This document shows, one piece after another, positions 24,596-33,629 of a DNA stretch of 64,000 nt (positions within the stretch are counted from its first letter, which is position 1; every line of letters starts with the position of its first letter). A program made the translations under genes and the position numbers. This stretch comes from Tardiphaga sp. GTDB taxonomy: Bacteria; Pseudomonadota; Alphaproteobacteria; Rhizobiales; Xanthobacteraceae. Location: the NCBI GenBank assembly GCA_030147505.1, contig JASBVG010000044.1, positions 171,959 through 235,958 of the forward strand, read 5' to 3'. The notes beneath the pieces were generated by a model. That model saw nothing but the letters and a program-made list of their open reading frames with translations, was not told where the DNA came from and ran no database searches.

Positions 24596-26857
24596 GTGCC
24601 GAAGATTGACCCGTCGAAATGGATCATGAAAGTCCGGCATTTCCTGCTGGACCTCGACGCGCGCATCGATTCCGGCCTGTTTTCCTCTGGTCGCGGCACC
24701 CGCGAGCTGTGGGAACGTTACTCGACCTTCATGGACAGGTTCCATGTCGGGAGCTGGAAACGCTGGCTGTTCATCGAGCCACTGTCGGAAGCCGCCACGC
24801 TTGGTCTCGGCGGGCTCGTGCTGATGCTTGCGCTAGCCCAACCAGCGTTCCGCGAAACTGCCGATGAAGACTGGCTGAAAAAGTCCGATCTCGCCGTGAC
24901 GTTCCTTGATCGCTACGGCAATCCGATCGGCAGCCGCGGCATCAAGCACAATGACTCGATCCCGCTGGAAGACTTCCCGGACAATCTGATCAAGGCGACG
25001 CTCGCCACGGAAGACCGCCGCTTCTACGACCATTTCGGCATCGACATCGCTGGCACGGCACGCGCGCTCGTAACCAATGCGCAGGCTGGCGGTGTGCGCC
25101 AGGGCGGCTCGTCGATCAGCCAGCAGCTTGCCAAGAACCTGTTCCTGACCAATGAGCGCACCATCGAACGTAAGGTCAACGAAGCATTCCTCGCGATCTG
25201 GCTCGAGACGCGTCTGACCAAGAACGAAATCCTGAAACTCTATCTCGACCGCGCCTATATGGGCGGCGGCACCTTCGGCGTCGACGGCGCCGCGCATTTC
25301 TATTTCAACAAATCGGCGCGTGACGTCACCCTGGCGGAAGCTGCCATGCTCGCCGGCCTGTTCAAGGCGCCGACCAAATACGCGCCGCACATCAACCTGC
25401 CTGCCGCACGTGCGCGCGCCAATCAGGTGCTCGACAATATGGTCGATGCCGGCTTCATGACCGAAGGCCAGGTGTTCGGCGCCCGCCGTAACCCGGCCGT
25501 TGCCGTCGATCGCCGTCAGGAAGTGTCACCGAACTACTATCTCGACTGGGCCTTCGACGAGATGCGCAGGCTGGTCGACACGTTTCCGAAATCCTATGTG
25601 GAGCGCGTGTTCGTGGTGCGCACCGCCATCGACATGAACGTGCAGCGCGCTGCCGAGGCGGCCGTCGAAAACCAGTTGCGCCAGTTCGGCCGTGACTATC
25701 ACGCGACCCAGGCAGCCACTGTCGTCGCCGATCTCGACGGCGGCGTTCGCGCCATGGTGGGCGGCCGCGACTATGGCGCCAGCCAGTTCAACCGCGCGGT
25801 GGACGCGATGCGTCAACCCGGCTCGTCATTCAAACCCTATGTCTACACGACGGCGCTCCTGAATGGTTACACGCCGAAATCGGTGATCCTCGACGGCCCC
25901 GTCTGTATCGGCAACTGGTGCCCGCAGAATTACGGCCACTCTTATTCCGGCAATGTCACGCTGACCCAGGCGATCACGCGTTCGATCAATGTGGTGCCGG
26001 TGAAGATCTCCATCGCGCTCGGCAAGGGAAGCCCGAAAGCGGGTCGCGCCAAGATCGTGGAAACCGCCCGCAAATTCGGCATCAAGGCGCCGTTGCTCGA
26101 CACGCCCTCGCTTCCAATCGGCTCCACCGAAGTGTCGGTGGTCGAACACGCCACCGCCTATGTGACCTTCCCGAACAAGGGCCGCGCCGTCGCTCCGCAT
26201 GCGGTGCTGGAAGTACGCAGCGGCGCCGGCGATCTGGTCTGGCGCTACGACCGAGATGGGCCGAAGCCGACCCAGGCGATCCCCGCCTCCGTCGCCGCCG
26301 ATATGGCGGAGATGATGAGTCATGTGGTGAGCGAAGGCACCGCGCGTCGCGCTGCGCTCGATGGCATTCCCACCGCCGGCAAGACCGGCACCACCAATGC
26401 CTATCGCGACGCCTGGTTCGTCGGCTACACCGGCAACTTCGCTGCCGCGGTCTGGTACGGCAATGACGACTATTCGCCGACGAACCGCATGACCGGCGGT
26501 TCGCTGCCGGCCCAGACCTGGCACGACATCATGGTGGCCGCACATCAGGGCATCGAGGTGCGCGAACTGCCGGGGGTTGGCATGGGCACGAAGAATCCGG
26601 CGGCTGCAGCCTCCTCGACCATGGCCGCCAATGCACAGGAACAGAAACCCGGCCCGCCGCCGGTGCTGACGCGGCGCGGCGCCGATATCCTGCTGCGTGT
26701 GGAAAAGATGCTGGACGATGCCGGACGCACGATTGGCAATACTTCTGCGATCAACGAACCAACGAAGCCACGGGCTTCGACCACCCTCGCCTTTCCGGAA
26801 AACTATGCGGCGGCGGGCGATGCTTCCGCAAAGCCCGCTCCCACCCGCAAGAACTGA
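24596..26857 (+). CDS. Class A penicillin-binding protein (PBP1A-type)
   Basis: A 753-residue bifunctional peptidoglycan synthase with GTG start. One membrane anchor lies near residues 63-83. The GT51 transglycosylase domain has the catalytic Glu139 in ATEDRRFYDHFGID and GGSSISQQLAKNLFL. The transpeptidase domain has SSFK (from Ser410, in QPGSSFKPY), SIN (in ITRSINVVP) and KTGT (in GKTGTTNAY). The C-terminal tail is Ala/Pro-rich and low-complexity. It polymerises and crosslinks the cell wall in the periplasm. An in-frame ATG at 24626 is an alternative start. Confidence 0.94.
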   Translation: MPKIDPSKWIMKVRHFLLDLDARIDSGLFSSGRGTRELWERYSTFMDRFHVGSWKRWLFIEPLSEAATLGLGGLVLMLALAQPAFRETADEDWLKKSDLAVTFLDRYGNPIGSRGIKHNDSIPLEDFPDNLIKATLATEDRRFYDHFGIDIAGTARALVTNAQAGGVRQGGSSISQQLAKNLFLTNERTIERKVNEAFLAIWLETRLTKNEILKLYLDRAYMGGGTFGVDGAAHFYFNKSARDVTLAEAAMLAGLFKAPTKYAPHINLPAARARANQVLDNMVDAGFMTEGQVFGARRNPAVAVDRRQEVSPNYYLDWAFDEMRRLVDTFPKSYVERVFVVRTAIDMNVQRAAEAAVENQLRQFGRDYHATQAATVVADLDGGVRAMVGGRDYGASQFNRAVDAMRQPGSSFKPYVYTTALLNGYTPKSVILDGPVCIGNWCPQNYGHSYSGNVTLTQAITRSINVVPVKISIALGKGSPKAGRAKIVETARKFGIKAPLLDTPSLPIGSTEVSVVEHATAYVTFPNKGRAVAPHAVLEVRSGAGDLVWRYDRDGPKPTQAIPASVAADMAEMMSHVVSEGTARRAALDGIPTAGKTGTTNAYRDAWFVGYTGNFAAAVWYGNDDYSPTNRMTGGSLPAQTWHDIMVAAHQGIEVRELPGVGMGTKNPAAAASSTMAANAQEQKPGPPPVLTRRGADILLRVEKMLDDAGRTIGNTSAINEPTKPRASTTLAFPENYAAAGDASAKPAPTRKN

Positions 26858-26884
26858 CGTTGACGACATGACAGGTGCGGCGAC

Positions 26885-27466
26885 GTGCGGCTAATCTTCC
26901 TCACGCTTCTAGCGCTCGCAATTGCAGCCGGCGTCGGCCTCGGCCTGACCTGGACGACAGCCACGCGCGGTGTTGACCTCGGCACGCTCACCATCGGTTC
27001 GTGGACCGCACGGCCGCGCAGCGGGTCGAACGAGATCGATCCATATGCCCGTGCCAGCATCGCGCGCTCCGGCGAATTGCCGATCGGCACAGGCGACGGC
27101 ATCACCTTCACGGCTACCACCGACGATAACAAGAAGCCGCTCGATGGCCGCTGCGATGTGGTGATCAGCGGGGTCACTCCGCCCGCCCGCTTCTGGACGC
27201 TGACTTTGTACGATACCAAGGGCCGCCTCGTCGCCAATACGCTAAACCGCTACGGCTTTACCAGCCAGGAAGTCGTGCGCAGCGCCGATGGCGCATTCGA
27301 GATCCGTATCGCCGCGCGTTCGCGCGCCGGCAACTGGTTGCCGACCAGCGCCATCGATCGCTATGTGCTGGCGCTGCGCCTCTACGATACGCCGGTCGGC
27401 GTCGCCACCCGCAGTCAAAAGGACGCGCCGATGCCAGCCATCGCCACGGCGGGCTGTCCGTCATGA
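26885..27466 (+). CDS. DUF1214 domain protein, membrane-anchored
   Basis: A 193-residue protein with GTG start and an N-terminal hydrophobic segment (LIFLTLLALAIAAGVGLGLT). The exported part has the DUF1214 pattern ARASIARSGELPIGTGDG, FTATTDDNKKPLDGRCDVVI, PPARFWTLTLYDTKG and NWLPTSAIDRYVLALRLYDT. It overlaps the following DUF1254 gene by 4 bases. In many bacteria DUF1254 and DUF1214 are fused; here they are split into two adjacent genes. Function unknown, envelope-located. Confidence 0.9.
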   Translation: MRLIFLTLLALAIAAGVGLGLTWTTATRGVDLGTLTIGSWTARPRSGSNEIDPYARASIARSGELPIGTGDGITFTATTDDNKKPLDGRCDVVISGVTPPARFWTLTLYDTKGRLVANTLNRYGFTSQEVVRSADGAFEIRIAARSRAGNWLPTSAIDRYVLALRLYDTPVGVATRSQKDAPMPAIATAGCPS

Positions 27467-28041
27467 TCCGACTGCTGTCCACGATCATCGGCGGTGTGCT
27501 GCTCGGCGGTTTGGTTCATCTCGTCAGCGTGCTGGCACTGCCGCGCATCGCCACCCAGGACGCCTATTCGCGGCTCGCCGCAGTGACCAAGGAAAATGCA
27601 GTGACGCCGCTGGCACAGACGAATCCGACTAGTGCACTCCTGCCCTACATGGATCCGGCTTTCGCCATGGCGGTCTGCCGCTACGATCTGTCCAAAGGAC
27701 CGATCAAGCTGACGGTACCGGTGAGCCAGTCCTATACGTCGGTGTCGTTCTATACCCGCAGCGACGTGGCCTATTACGCCATCAACGACCGCTCCGCCGG
27801 CCGCCGTGTCATCGAGCTGGACCTGATGACCGAGGCGCAGCATGAGGCGCTGCCCGAGGAAGAGGACGTCACCGCCGCCGACCGGCTGATCATCGACTCG
27901 CCGAGCGAGACCGGACTGATCGTATTGAAGGCACTGGCCGCAGAGCCGGGTTTGATGGTCCAGGCTCAAGCATCGCTGACCGCCGCGAACTGCCGTGTTC
28001 AAACCGATCCACCGGCAACGCCGACGAAGCGGAATCGGTAG
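27463..28041 (+). CDS. DUF1254 domain protein, membrane-anchored
   Basis: A 192-residue partner of the DUF1214 protein. An N-terminal membrane segment (TIIGGVLLGGLVHLVSVLAL) is followed by TQDAYSRLAAVTKENAV, DPAFAMAVCRYDLSKGPIKL and SVSFYTRSDVAYYAINDRS, typical of DUF1254. Start ATG overlaps the upstream TGA (ATGA). The pair lies directly downstream of the penicillin-binding protein gene, 27 bases after it, and probably shares its transcript. Confidence 0.9.
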   Translation: MIRLLSTIIGGVLLGGLVHLVSVLALPRIATQDAYSRLAAVTKENAVTPLAQTNPTSALLPYMDPAFAMAVCRYDLSKGPIKLTVPVSQSYTSVSFYTRSDVAYYAINDRSAGRRVIELDLMTEAQHEALPEEEDVTAADRLIIDSPSETGLIVLKALAAEPGLMVQAQASLTAANCRVQTDPPATPTKRNR

Positions 28042-28230
28042 GGTCGGACAGATGCCGTGCCCGACCAACTATTCTCGTCACGAAATGACAAGAACGCGCC
28101 ACGCTGCCCGTGACATCTTCCCGCATGAAAAAGTTCCACACTCAGGCCGAACGTAATCTGCCTGCCATCCGTATCGGCGATGCTGCCTGTCGAGCACATG
28201 ACACGGCGAATCGACCGAACCGGAACTCAC

Positions 28231-29223
28231 ATGCATCAAGATCAGGCTACGGCGGAAACGAAGTCCTCCTATCTCCTCTCTCTCGTCTGGTGGCCACTGC
28301 TCTATGTCGGCGCGCTTGTCGGCGCCGGATTCGCCTTTGCCAGCACCGCGCCCATCATGTGGTTCAACGCGGTCTATGCCGCGCTATTGGGCGCCATCTT
28401 CCTGCTCGAACGAGCCACCCCGCATCGCGCGGAATGGCTCGAACATGATGGCGAACTGCTGAACGATATCGGACACACATTGCTCACCAAAGGCGCTGCG
28501 CAGCTGGCGGTCGCTGCCACGTCGATCGTGCCGATGGCGGTAGCGACCGTGACTCGCACCGACGATCACGTCTCGCAGCTATGGCCGACGCATTGGCCGC
28601 TGATTGCGCAGGTCGTGCTCGCGCTGGCGATTGCCGAGTTCGGCCTCTACTGGTCGCACCGCATTGCGCACGAAAATCTGTTCTTCTGGCGCTTTCATGC
28701 GCTTCACCACAGCGTCATCAGGCTCTGGGTTGTGAACACCGGCCGCTTCCATGTGGTGGACTCGCTGATCAAGATGGTGCTGAGCCAGCTCCCGCTCTAT
28801 CTGCTCGATGCGCCGCTGCAGGTGTTCCTGTGGGTCGGCGCGGTGACGGCAATCACCGGGCTGCTGACCCATTGCAATGTGGAGACGCGCACAGCGCTGT
28901 TCGATCCAATATTTGCGACGCCCAAGCTGCATCGCTGGCATCATTCCAAGATGCTGAAAGAGGGCAACAGCAATTATTGCGAGAACATCATGATCTGGGA
29001 TCATGTGTTCGGTACCTATCTCAATCCGGACAAGGCCTCGCCCAACCGACTTGGCATCAGCGGCAAGGTGGCGCCGGATTTCATCGGTCAGATCGTGCAG
29101 CCGTTTTCACGCAAGGGTGCGCGGCAGATTCTGGGGCAGCGTGTAGAGAGTAATGAAGAGAACAGCAAGAGTCAGGATGAGAAGGCAAGCACAGCGGCCG
29201 TAGGCCGGATTAGTGAAGCATGA
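28231..29223 (+). CDS. Sterol desaturase / fatty acid hydroxylase family protein
   Basis: About 330 residues with four to five membrane segments. The di-iron histidine clusters are complete: HRIAHE, HALHHS and HRWHHSK, plus HCN between them. These enzymes hydroxylate or desaturate lipids (sterols, hopanoids, carotenoids or fatty acids) in the membrane. The substrate cannot be told from sequence. Candidate starts are 28180, 28198 and 28231; I favour 28231 (MHQDQATAETK), which has GGAA 8 bases upstream. Confidence 0.9.
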   Translation: MHQDQATAETKSSYLLSLVWWPLLYVGALVGAGFAFASTAPIMWFNAVYAALLGAIFLLERATPHRAEWLEHDGELLNDIGHTLLTKGAAQLAVAATSIVPMAVATVTRTDDHVSQLWPTHWPLIAQVVLALAIAEFGLYWSHRIAHENLFFWRFHALHHSVIRLWVVNTGRFHVVDSLIKMVLSQLPLYLLDAPLQVFLWVGAVTAITGLLTHCNVETRTALFDPIFATPKLHRWHHSKMLKEGNSNYCENIMIWDHVFGTYLNPDKASPNRLGISGKVAPDFIGQIVQPFSRKGARQILGQRVESNEENSKSQDEKASTAAVGRISEA

Positions 29224-29250
29224 TCCACCCTTGCGGCCAGATACAGTAAC

Positions 29251-30030
29251 TCACCCACCGACGCGGAGTGCCCTGCCCGGACGTACGGGCATCAGCGTGC
29301 CTGCCGCCGCATTGGCCTGCGATGCGAGTTCATTGATCAGCATGTCGGCGCTTGCAGCCGTGTTGTCCGGCGCGTGAATCACGAGGCGCTCCAGCGCCCA
29401 TTTGTAGGACGACACGCGGCGCTGCAGGCATTGCTCGACCCACTGCACGATCAGTGCGTTCTCGTCCATGCGCGCATTGGCGTCGAGACGTTCATTCGGT
29501 TGCAGGCCCGATACGAGCTTGAGGCTCGCCGCACGCTTGCGATCGAGTTCGGTCACGCGCATGGCGGTGGCATAGAAGGCTTCAAAGCGCAGGATGTCGT
29601 TGCGCACATCGTCCATCAGCACCGCGTAGCGCGACGAATGCGAACGATGCGGCTCGTCGATCAGAAGTTTTCCGTAGGCTGAGCGATCGAACACGATGTT
29701 CTGCCGCCACGGTGCTTCAATCGGCTTGTAATCCCCGAATACGCTCTTCCACAGTGGGCGCGAATGTGGCGGCTCGATCAAGGGATAGGCCTGATCGCGC
29801 AATTGCCGTTCCAGATCGGTGAGTTGAAACTCGGATGATTTGAGACCGACGCTGCCGGTCGCCTCAACGCCGACCCAGCGATGCATGTCATCGGTGACGG
29901 CGTTATTGCGCGTGCGACCGAAATCGCCGCCGGCGCAACCACCGAGCGTCGCGCCCAGCAGCAAGAGGCCGACAAGAAGCGGCAGCTTGCGCCGAAGCCG
30001 TGTGCGGTTCGGTGTTGATATCATCGACAT
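29251..30030 (-). CDS. Hypothetical lipoprotein
   Basis: A 259-residue protein starting MSMISTPNRTRLRRKLPLLV. The signal peptide ends in a lipobox, ATLGGC, so the Cys should be lipidated. The mature part is helical: SSEFQLTDLERQLRDQAYPL, DDVRNDILRFEAFYATAMRV and DENALIVQWVEQCLQRRVSS. No family is recognised beyond a probable envelope lipoprotein typical of this bacterial group. The open frame extends 33 codons upstream without a signal sequence, so 30030 is preferred. Confidence 0.75.
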   Translation of the reverse strand: MSMISTPNRTRLRRKLPLLVGLLLLGATLGGCAGGDFGRTRNNAVTDDMHRWVGVEATGSVGLKSSEFQLTDLERQLRDQAYPLIEPPHSRPLWKSVFGDYKPIEAPWRQNIVFDRSAYGKLLIDEPHRSHSSRYAVLMDDVRNDILRFEAFYATAMRVTELDRKRAASLKLVSGLQPNERLDANARMDENALIVQWVEQCLQRRVSSYKWALERLVIHAPDNTAASADMLINELASQANAAAGTLMPVRPGRALRVGG

Positions 30031-30046
30031 GTTGCGAGTTCCGCGA

Positions 30047-30253
30047 TCAGGACCGCGCGCGACGCTTGCGGCGACGGCCCGGCGCAGTACCTTCTTCCGG
30101 GCCGCGCCCGCCATTCCTGTCATCGGCATGACGTTCGATACGGATCACCGGAAGGATCAGGATTTGTGCTGACGTATCGCGAGGTTGCAGGGCCACATCC
30201 GTGCCCAGCCGTCGCGCTGCCGCATCCGCCGGGAACTTGATGATAATGCCCAT
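30047..30253 (-). CDS. Small conserved hypothetical protein (MGIIIKFP type)
   Basis: A 68-residue basic protein. The N terminus MGIIIKFPADAAARRLGTD resembles a small family common in Bradyrhizobium relatives, followed by a Pro/Gly- and Arg-rich tail (RRRKRRARS). It lies 16 bases upstream of the lipoprotein gene on the same strand and is probably co-transcribed. Function unknown. Confidence 0.65.
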   Translation of the reverse strand: MGIIIKFPADAAARRLGTDVALQPRDTSAQILILPVIRIERHADDRNGGRGPEEGTAPGRRRKRRARS

Positions 30254-30309
30254 CGTCTCCGCCCCTCGCGCCGTTTCCACGCGAACGGTGCCTGCGCATT
30301 AAGGAGACT

Positions 30310-30354
30310 TATGGTTAACGAGTTCCTAACGGAACCCGGAGGACTTTAACCATA
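30310..30354. promoter_or_regulatory. Nested inverted repeat in a divergent promoter region
   Basis: Between a minus-strand gene starting at 30253 and a plus-strand gene starting at 30464, TATGGTTAA (30310-30318) pairs with TTAACCATA (30346-30354). Inside them GTTCC-TAAC-GGAAC (30322-30335) forms a second palindrome. This could be an operator or an mRNA structure. No regulator is identified. Confidence 0.5.
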
Positions 30355-30463
30355 TGTCGCCGCATTCTTGTCTGAGAACCTTCTCCGAAAAGTGCCGCAA
30401 GGGAACAGATCGACGCCTCCCCGCATTCGACTCACCCGACAGACATCAGGATGAAATCTGACG

Positions 30464-31441
30464 ATGGGCGTAAAATTGCAAAGCGTGGACGAACTTGCCA
30501 TCTCGCCGAACTGGAAGGAACGAATGCGCTGCCCGCGCTGCAGTTCGCCGATCTCCGACATTCATGCCAAGCCCTCCTGCGTGAATTATCGCTGCGACTA
30601 CTCGACCGATGGTTTTCCCATGGTCGATGGCCAGCCGGTGCTGATCGATTTCGAGGAGAGCGTGTTCGATCGCACGATGTATCGCCGCCAGCACGGCTCG
30701 GCGCTCAATCGTGACACCACCGGCCGCTCGCTCGGCTCGCGCCTGCATCGCCTCACCTTTGGCGACAATCCGGTGGCGGCCGACAACTGCCAGAAATTCA
30801 TCGAGATGCTGAAGCAGCACAATCCGCACCCGGTGGTGCTGATCGTCGGCGGCGCTACCATCGGTGCCGGCTCGCATGAACTTTATAATGACCCCGATAT
30901 CGAAGTCGTGGGCAGCGACGTGTTCTCATCCGATAACACCGTGCTGGTCGCCGATGCGCATCGACTGCCCTTCCATGACGCGACCTTCGATGGCGTCTGG
31001 ATTCAGGCCGTGCTCGAACATGTGCTTGAGCCGGCGACGGTGGCGACGGAGATTCATCGCGTGCTGAAATCGCACGGTCTCGTCTATGCGGAGACGCCAT
31101 TCATGCAGCAGGTGCACGAGCGCGCTTACGACTTCTCGCGCTTCACGCGCAGCGGTCATCGCTGGCTGTTCCGCAAGTTCGACGAGATCGAGGCCGGCGC
31201 CGTGACCGGCCCCGGCGTCGCGCTTCTGTGGTCGATCCGTTATTTCTCGCGTGCACTGGGCGCCGGCGACAAATTTTCGCGGCTCGCCACGCTGCCGTTC
31301 TTCTGGCTGCGATACTTCGATCGTTTCGGCAAATCCCGCGCGCGCGCCGATGCGGCCGGCGGCGTCTATTTCATGGGCCGCCGCACCGAACGGGCGATCC
31401 GGCCGGGGAGCATGCCATTGTATTACGAAGGCCAGCGCTGA
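30464..31441 (+). CDS. Class I SAM-dependent methyltransferase with zinc-ribbon-like N terminus
   Basis: A 325-residue protein. Residues 20-60 carry MRCPRCSSPISDIHAKPSC with a further Cys in YRCDYSTDGFPMVDGQPVL, a Trm112-like metal-binding segment. The methyltransferase fold follows: VVLIVGGATIGAGSHELY (SAM loop), VVGSDVF, HRLPFHDATFDGVWIQAVLEH and PATVATEIHRVLKSHGLVY. Such proteins often act in polysaccharide or lipid biosynthesis. The acceptor is unknown. Confidence 0.85.
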   Translation: MGVKLQSVDELAISPNWKERMRCPRCSSPISDIHAKPSCVNYRCDYSTDGFPMVDGQPVLIDFEESVFDRTMYRRQHGSALNRDTTGRSLGSRLHRLTFGDNPVAADNCQKFIEMLKQHNPHPVVLIVGGATIGAGSHELYNDPDIEVVGSDVFSSDNTVLVADAHRLPFHDATFDGVWIQAVLEHVLEPATVATEIHRVLKSHGLVYAETPFMQQVHERAYDFSRFTRSGHRWLFRKFDEIEAGAVTGPGVALLWSIRYFSRALGAGDKFSRLATLPFFWLRYFDRFGKSRARADAAGGVYFMGRRTERAIRPGSMPLYYEGQR

Positions 31442-31564
31442 CGGTATTTTTGCGGCCCCATGACACAACCAGCCATGGAACCGTCCCGGCGCCTGCATGG
31501 TTAAGGGGCTCTTAATCGGTCGGTCGTAATTTGAGGCAAAGCAGCCTCAGTCAGCGTTCCGACC

Positions 31565-32530
31565 ATGACCACTCCGCCCATGATTCCAGGCTTCGACGGC
31601 CTGATGACGTTATCGCGCCGCGAAGGCGTCGATATTCGTCCGACATTACTGCGGGTGCTGACCGATCTCTATGTGCAGGCGCCGAGTCACACAGCAGACG
31701 AAGAGAAGCAGTTCGTCGAACTGACCTCGCGCCTGATCGATCAGGTCGACGACGCCACGCGCGCTGCGGTGCGTGCGCGGTTGTCGATCTATCCGAACAC
31801 GCCGCGGGCAATCCTCGGCCAACTGGCATTGCGGCCTGCCGCCGTTGCGGAACCGTCACCGCTTACGCCGTCGCCGGTTCCGGAACCGCCGGCACCGACC
31901 TTGCAGCAACCGGCGCCGCCGCCGACGCGCATCGTCAACCGGACGATGCAGCCGAACGATGCCGCCGAGATTAGCAATCTGTTCTTCGCCGCCAATGCCT
32001 CCGAGCGCGCGAAGATGCTGCACAATCTCGCGGATACGCCGTTGCAGCCCTCCGCGCGCATTCCGCATGCGCGCGCGGAGCGTGCGATGCATATTCTGGA
32101 AATGGCTGCCTTTGCCGAGGACCGCGAGAATTTCGCGCGCGAGATCGGCGAGGCCCTGATGCTGCCGATGGCGATTGCCGATCAGGTGGTCAACGATCCC
32201 GGCGGCGAGCCGCTCGCCTGCTGCGCCAAGGCTCTCGGCATGCATGGTGCCATCTTCCAGCGCGTGCTGCTGTTCCTCAATCCGGAATTCGGCGCGTCGG
32301 TGAACAATGTGTACCGGCTGTCGCGAATGTATGACGTGCTCACCGAGCGCGCGGCGCTGATCATGGTCGCTGCGTGGCGCGGCGCACATCTTGCAGCCAC
32401 GCGTGCGAAATTCCGCCCGACTCTGTATGACGACGAGCGTCAGCGCGCCCGCGCGGCAACGCCGGCGGCGCGGCCGAGCATGCAGCCAGGCGTGGACATC
32501 ACGCGCACACGGAACAATTCGGGAAGCTAG
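31565..32530 (+). CDS. DUF2336 domain protein
   Basis: A 321-residue soluble, helical protein of a family widespread in Rhizobiales. Regions include LLRVLTDLYVQAPSHTADEE, FVELTSRLIDQVDDATRAAV, FFAANASERAKMLHNLADTP and LMLPMAIADQVVNDPGGEPL. A Pro-rich linker (TPSPVPEPPAPTLQQPAPPP) separates the two halves. The family is HEAT-like and has no firm function. The gene ends overlapping the convergent DUF1491 gene by 4 bases. Confidence 0.9.
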   Translation: MTTPPMIPGFDGLMTLSRREGVDIRPTLLRVLTDLYVQAPSHTADEEKQFVELTSRLIDQVDDATRAAVRARLSIYPNTPRAILGQLALRPAAVAEPSPLTPSPVPEPPAPTLQQPAPPPTRIVNRTMQPNDAAEISNLFFAANASERAKMLHNLADTPLQPSARIPHARAERAMHILEMAAFAEDRENFAREIGEALMLPMAIADQVVNDPGGEPLACCAKALGMHGAIFQRVLLFLNPEFGASVNNVYRLSRMYDVLTERAALIMVAAWRGAHLAATRAKFRPTLYDDERQRARAATPAARPSMQPGVDITRTRNNSGS

Positions 32531-32874
32531 GTCTTCGCCAGATCGAGGAAATGCCGGCCAGCTTTGTCCTCGATCTCCACGATCCATAGATCGGGATCGA
32601 AGCCGATTTCCTTTTGCAGCCGTTCCTCGATCTTGCGCTCCTCCACCGGTTGCGGCGGCGATGGCGCGAAGACGCGATCGACAGGACGGCTGTCATTATA
32701 GGCGGTCTGCGGTGCAGGCGTGTAGAGTATTGCATTGCCATCGAGCAGCGCGAGTTTGACGAAGATCGCCCCCGCCTCCTCGGCCCCGCGTCGGCGCACA
32801 GCTCCGAACACGCCTTCGGTCTGGCAGCGACGCAGATAAGCGGCCACCCATATTGCTGATTTCAAACGGCTCAT
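32527..32874 (-). CDS. DUF1491 family protein
   Basis: A 115-residue protein matching DUF1491 along its length: LKSAIWVAAYLRRCQTEGVF, VRRRGAEEAGAIFVKLALLD, ERKIEERLQKEIGFDPDLWI and DKAGRHFLDL. Its stop overlaps the stop of the convergent DUF2336 gene. Function is unknown; it is a conserved alphaproteobacterial core protein, followed on the same strand by the peptidoglycan-binding protein. Confidence 0.9.
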   Translation of the reverse strand: MSRLKSAIWVAAYLRRCQTEGVFGAVRRRGAEEAGAIFVKLALLDGNAILYTPAPQTAYNDSRPVDRVFAPSPPQPVEERKIEERLQKEIGFDPDLWIVEIEDKAGRHFLDLAKT

Positions 32875-32906
32875 GATGAGACGATAGGCCAGCGATCCGA
32901 TCAGCG

Positions 32907-33629
32907 CTAGTTGATCGCCCGGCCGGTCACGGTGCCGAGCTCCTGCACCAGACGGTCGGACATCTGGCCGGTCACCGGCAGCTTGCGTTCGCGCTCAAAA
33001 CGCTGGATGGCGGCGGACGTATCCGACCCGACATTGCCGGTCGGCTTGAGCTGGCCATAGCCATATTCGGTAAGCGCACGCTGCACGGCGGCGATGCGGC
33101 GGGTATTGGTGATGAGATCGCCAAGCGGATCGACCTTGCCGGCATGCGGGATGGGCGCCGGAGGACGCTGGACCGACGACGTCGTGGCTGGCGCTGCAGT
33201 TGCCTTGACGAGATTGCCCATGGCATCGCCGCCGCGCTGATCGGCAGGCTTGGCGACCACCGACGGCTTCGGCTCGCCCGCCGGATTGACCGGCCTGGAA
33301 TCCATCATGCGGGCATCGAACTTCGCATCCGACGAGGTCAGCGTCGCGTCGCTCGGGCGCGGCTTCGGCAGCGGGCTTACCGCGGGGGGCGGCGCCGGCA
33401 ACGCGACCACAGTGCTGGAGCCGAACATCGGCGACGGGTGATGCCCCTTCTGCAAGAAGATGGCGTTCGCAATGATCGCGCTGACGGCGGAGAAAGCGAT
33501 CAAACCGGCCACCATGTCCTTCGGACTGTGCAGTACCATGCGCATCAACAGCCCGCGCTCGGCCGGCTCCTCGATGGCGACGGCGCTCGCGCGGTTGGAC
33601 TTGGCGGTTTTCGAACTTGCTTTAGGCAC
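32907..33629 (-). CDS. Peptidoglycan-binding domain protein, membrane-anchored
   Basis: A 240-residue protein. A cytosolic N terminus is followed by one membrane segment (VAGLIAFSAVSAIIANAIFL, about residues 40-59), a Pro/Ala-rich periplasmic linker, and a C-terminal peptidoglycan-binding domain (RIAAVQRALTEYGYGQLKPT, SAAIQRFERERKLPVTGQ). The start overlaps the end of the histidine kinase gene by 8 bases, so the two are co-expressed. This suggests a link between the cell-cycle kinase and the wall; inference. Confidence 0.88.
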   Translation of the reverse strand: MPKASSKTAKSNRASAVAIEEPAERGLLMRMVLHSPKDMVAGLIAFSAVSAIIANAIFLQKGHHPSPMFGSSTVVALPAPPPAVSPLPKPRPSDATLTSSDAKFDARMMDSRPVNPAGEPKPSVVAKPADQRGGDAMGNLVKATAAPATTSSVQRPPAPIPHAGKVDPLGDLITNTRRIAAVQRALTEYGYGQLKPTGNVGSDTSAAIQRFERERKLPVTGQMSDRLVQELGTVTGRAIN

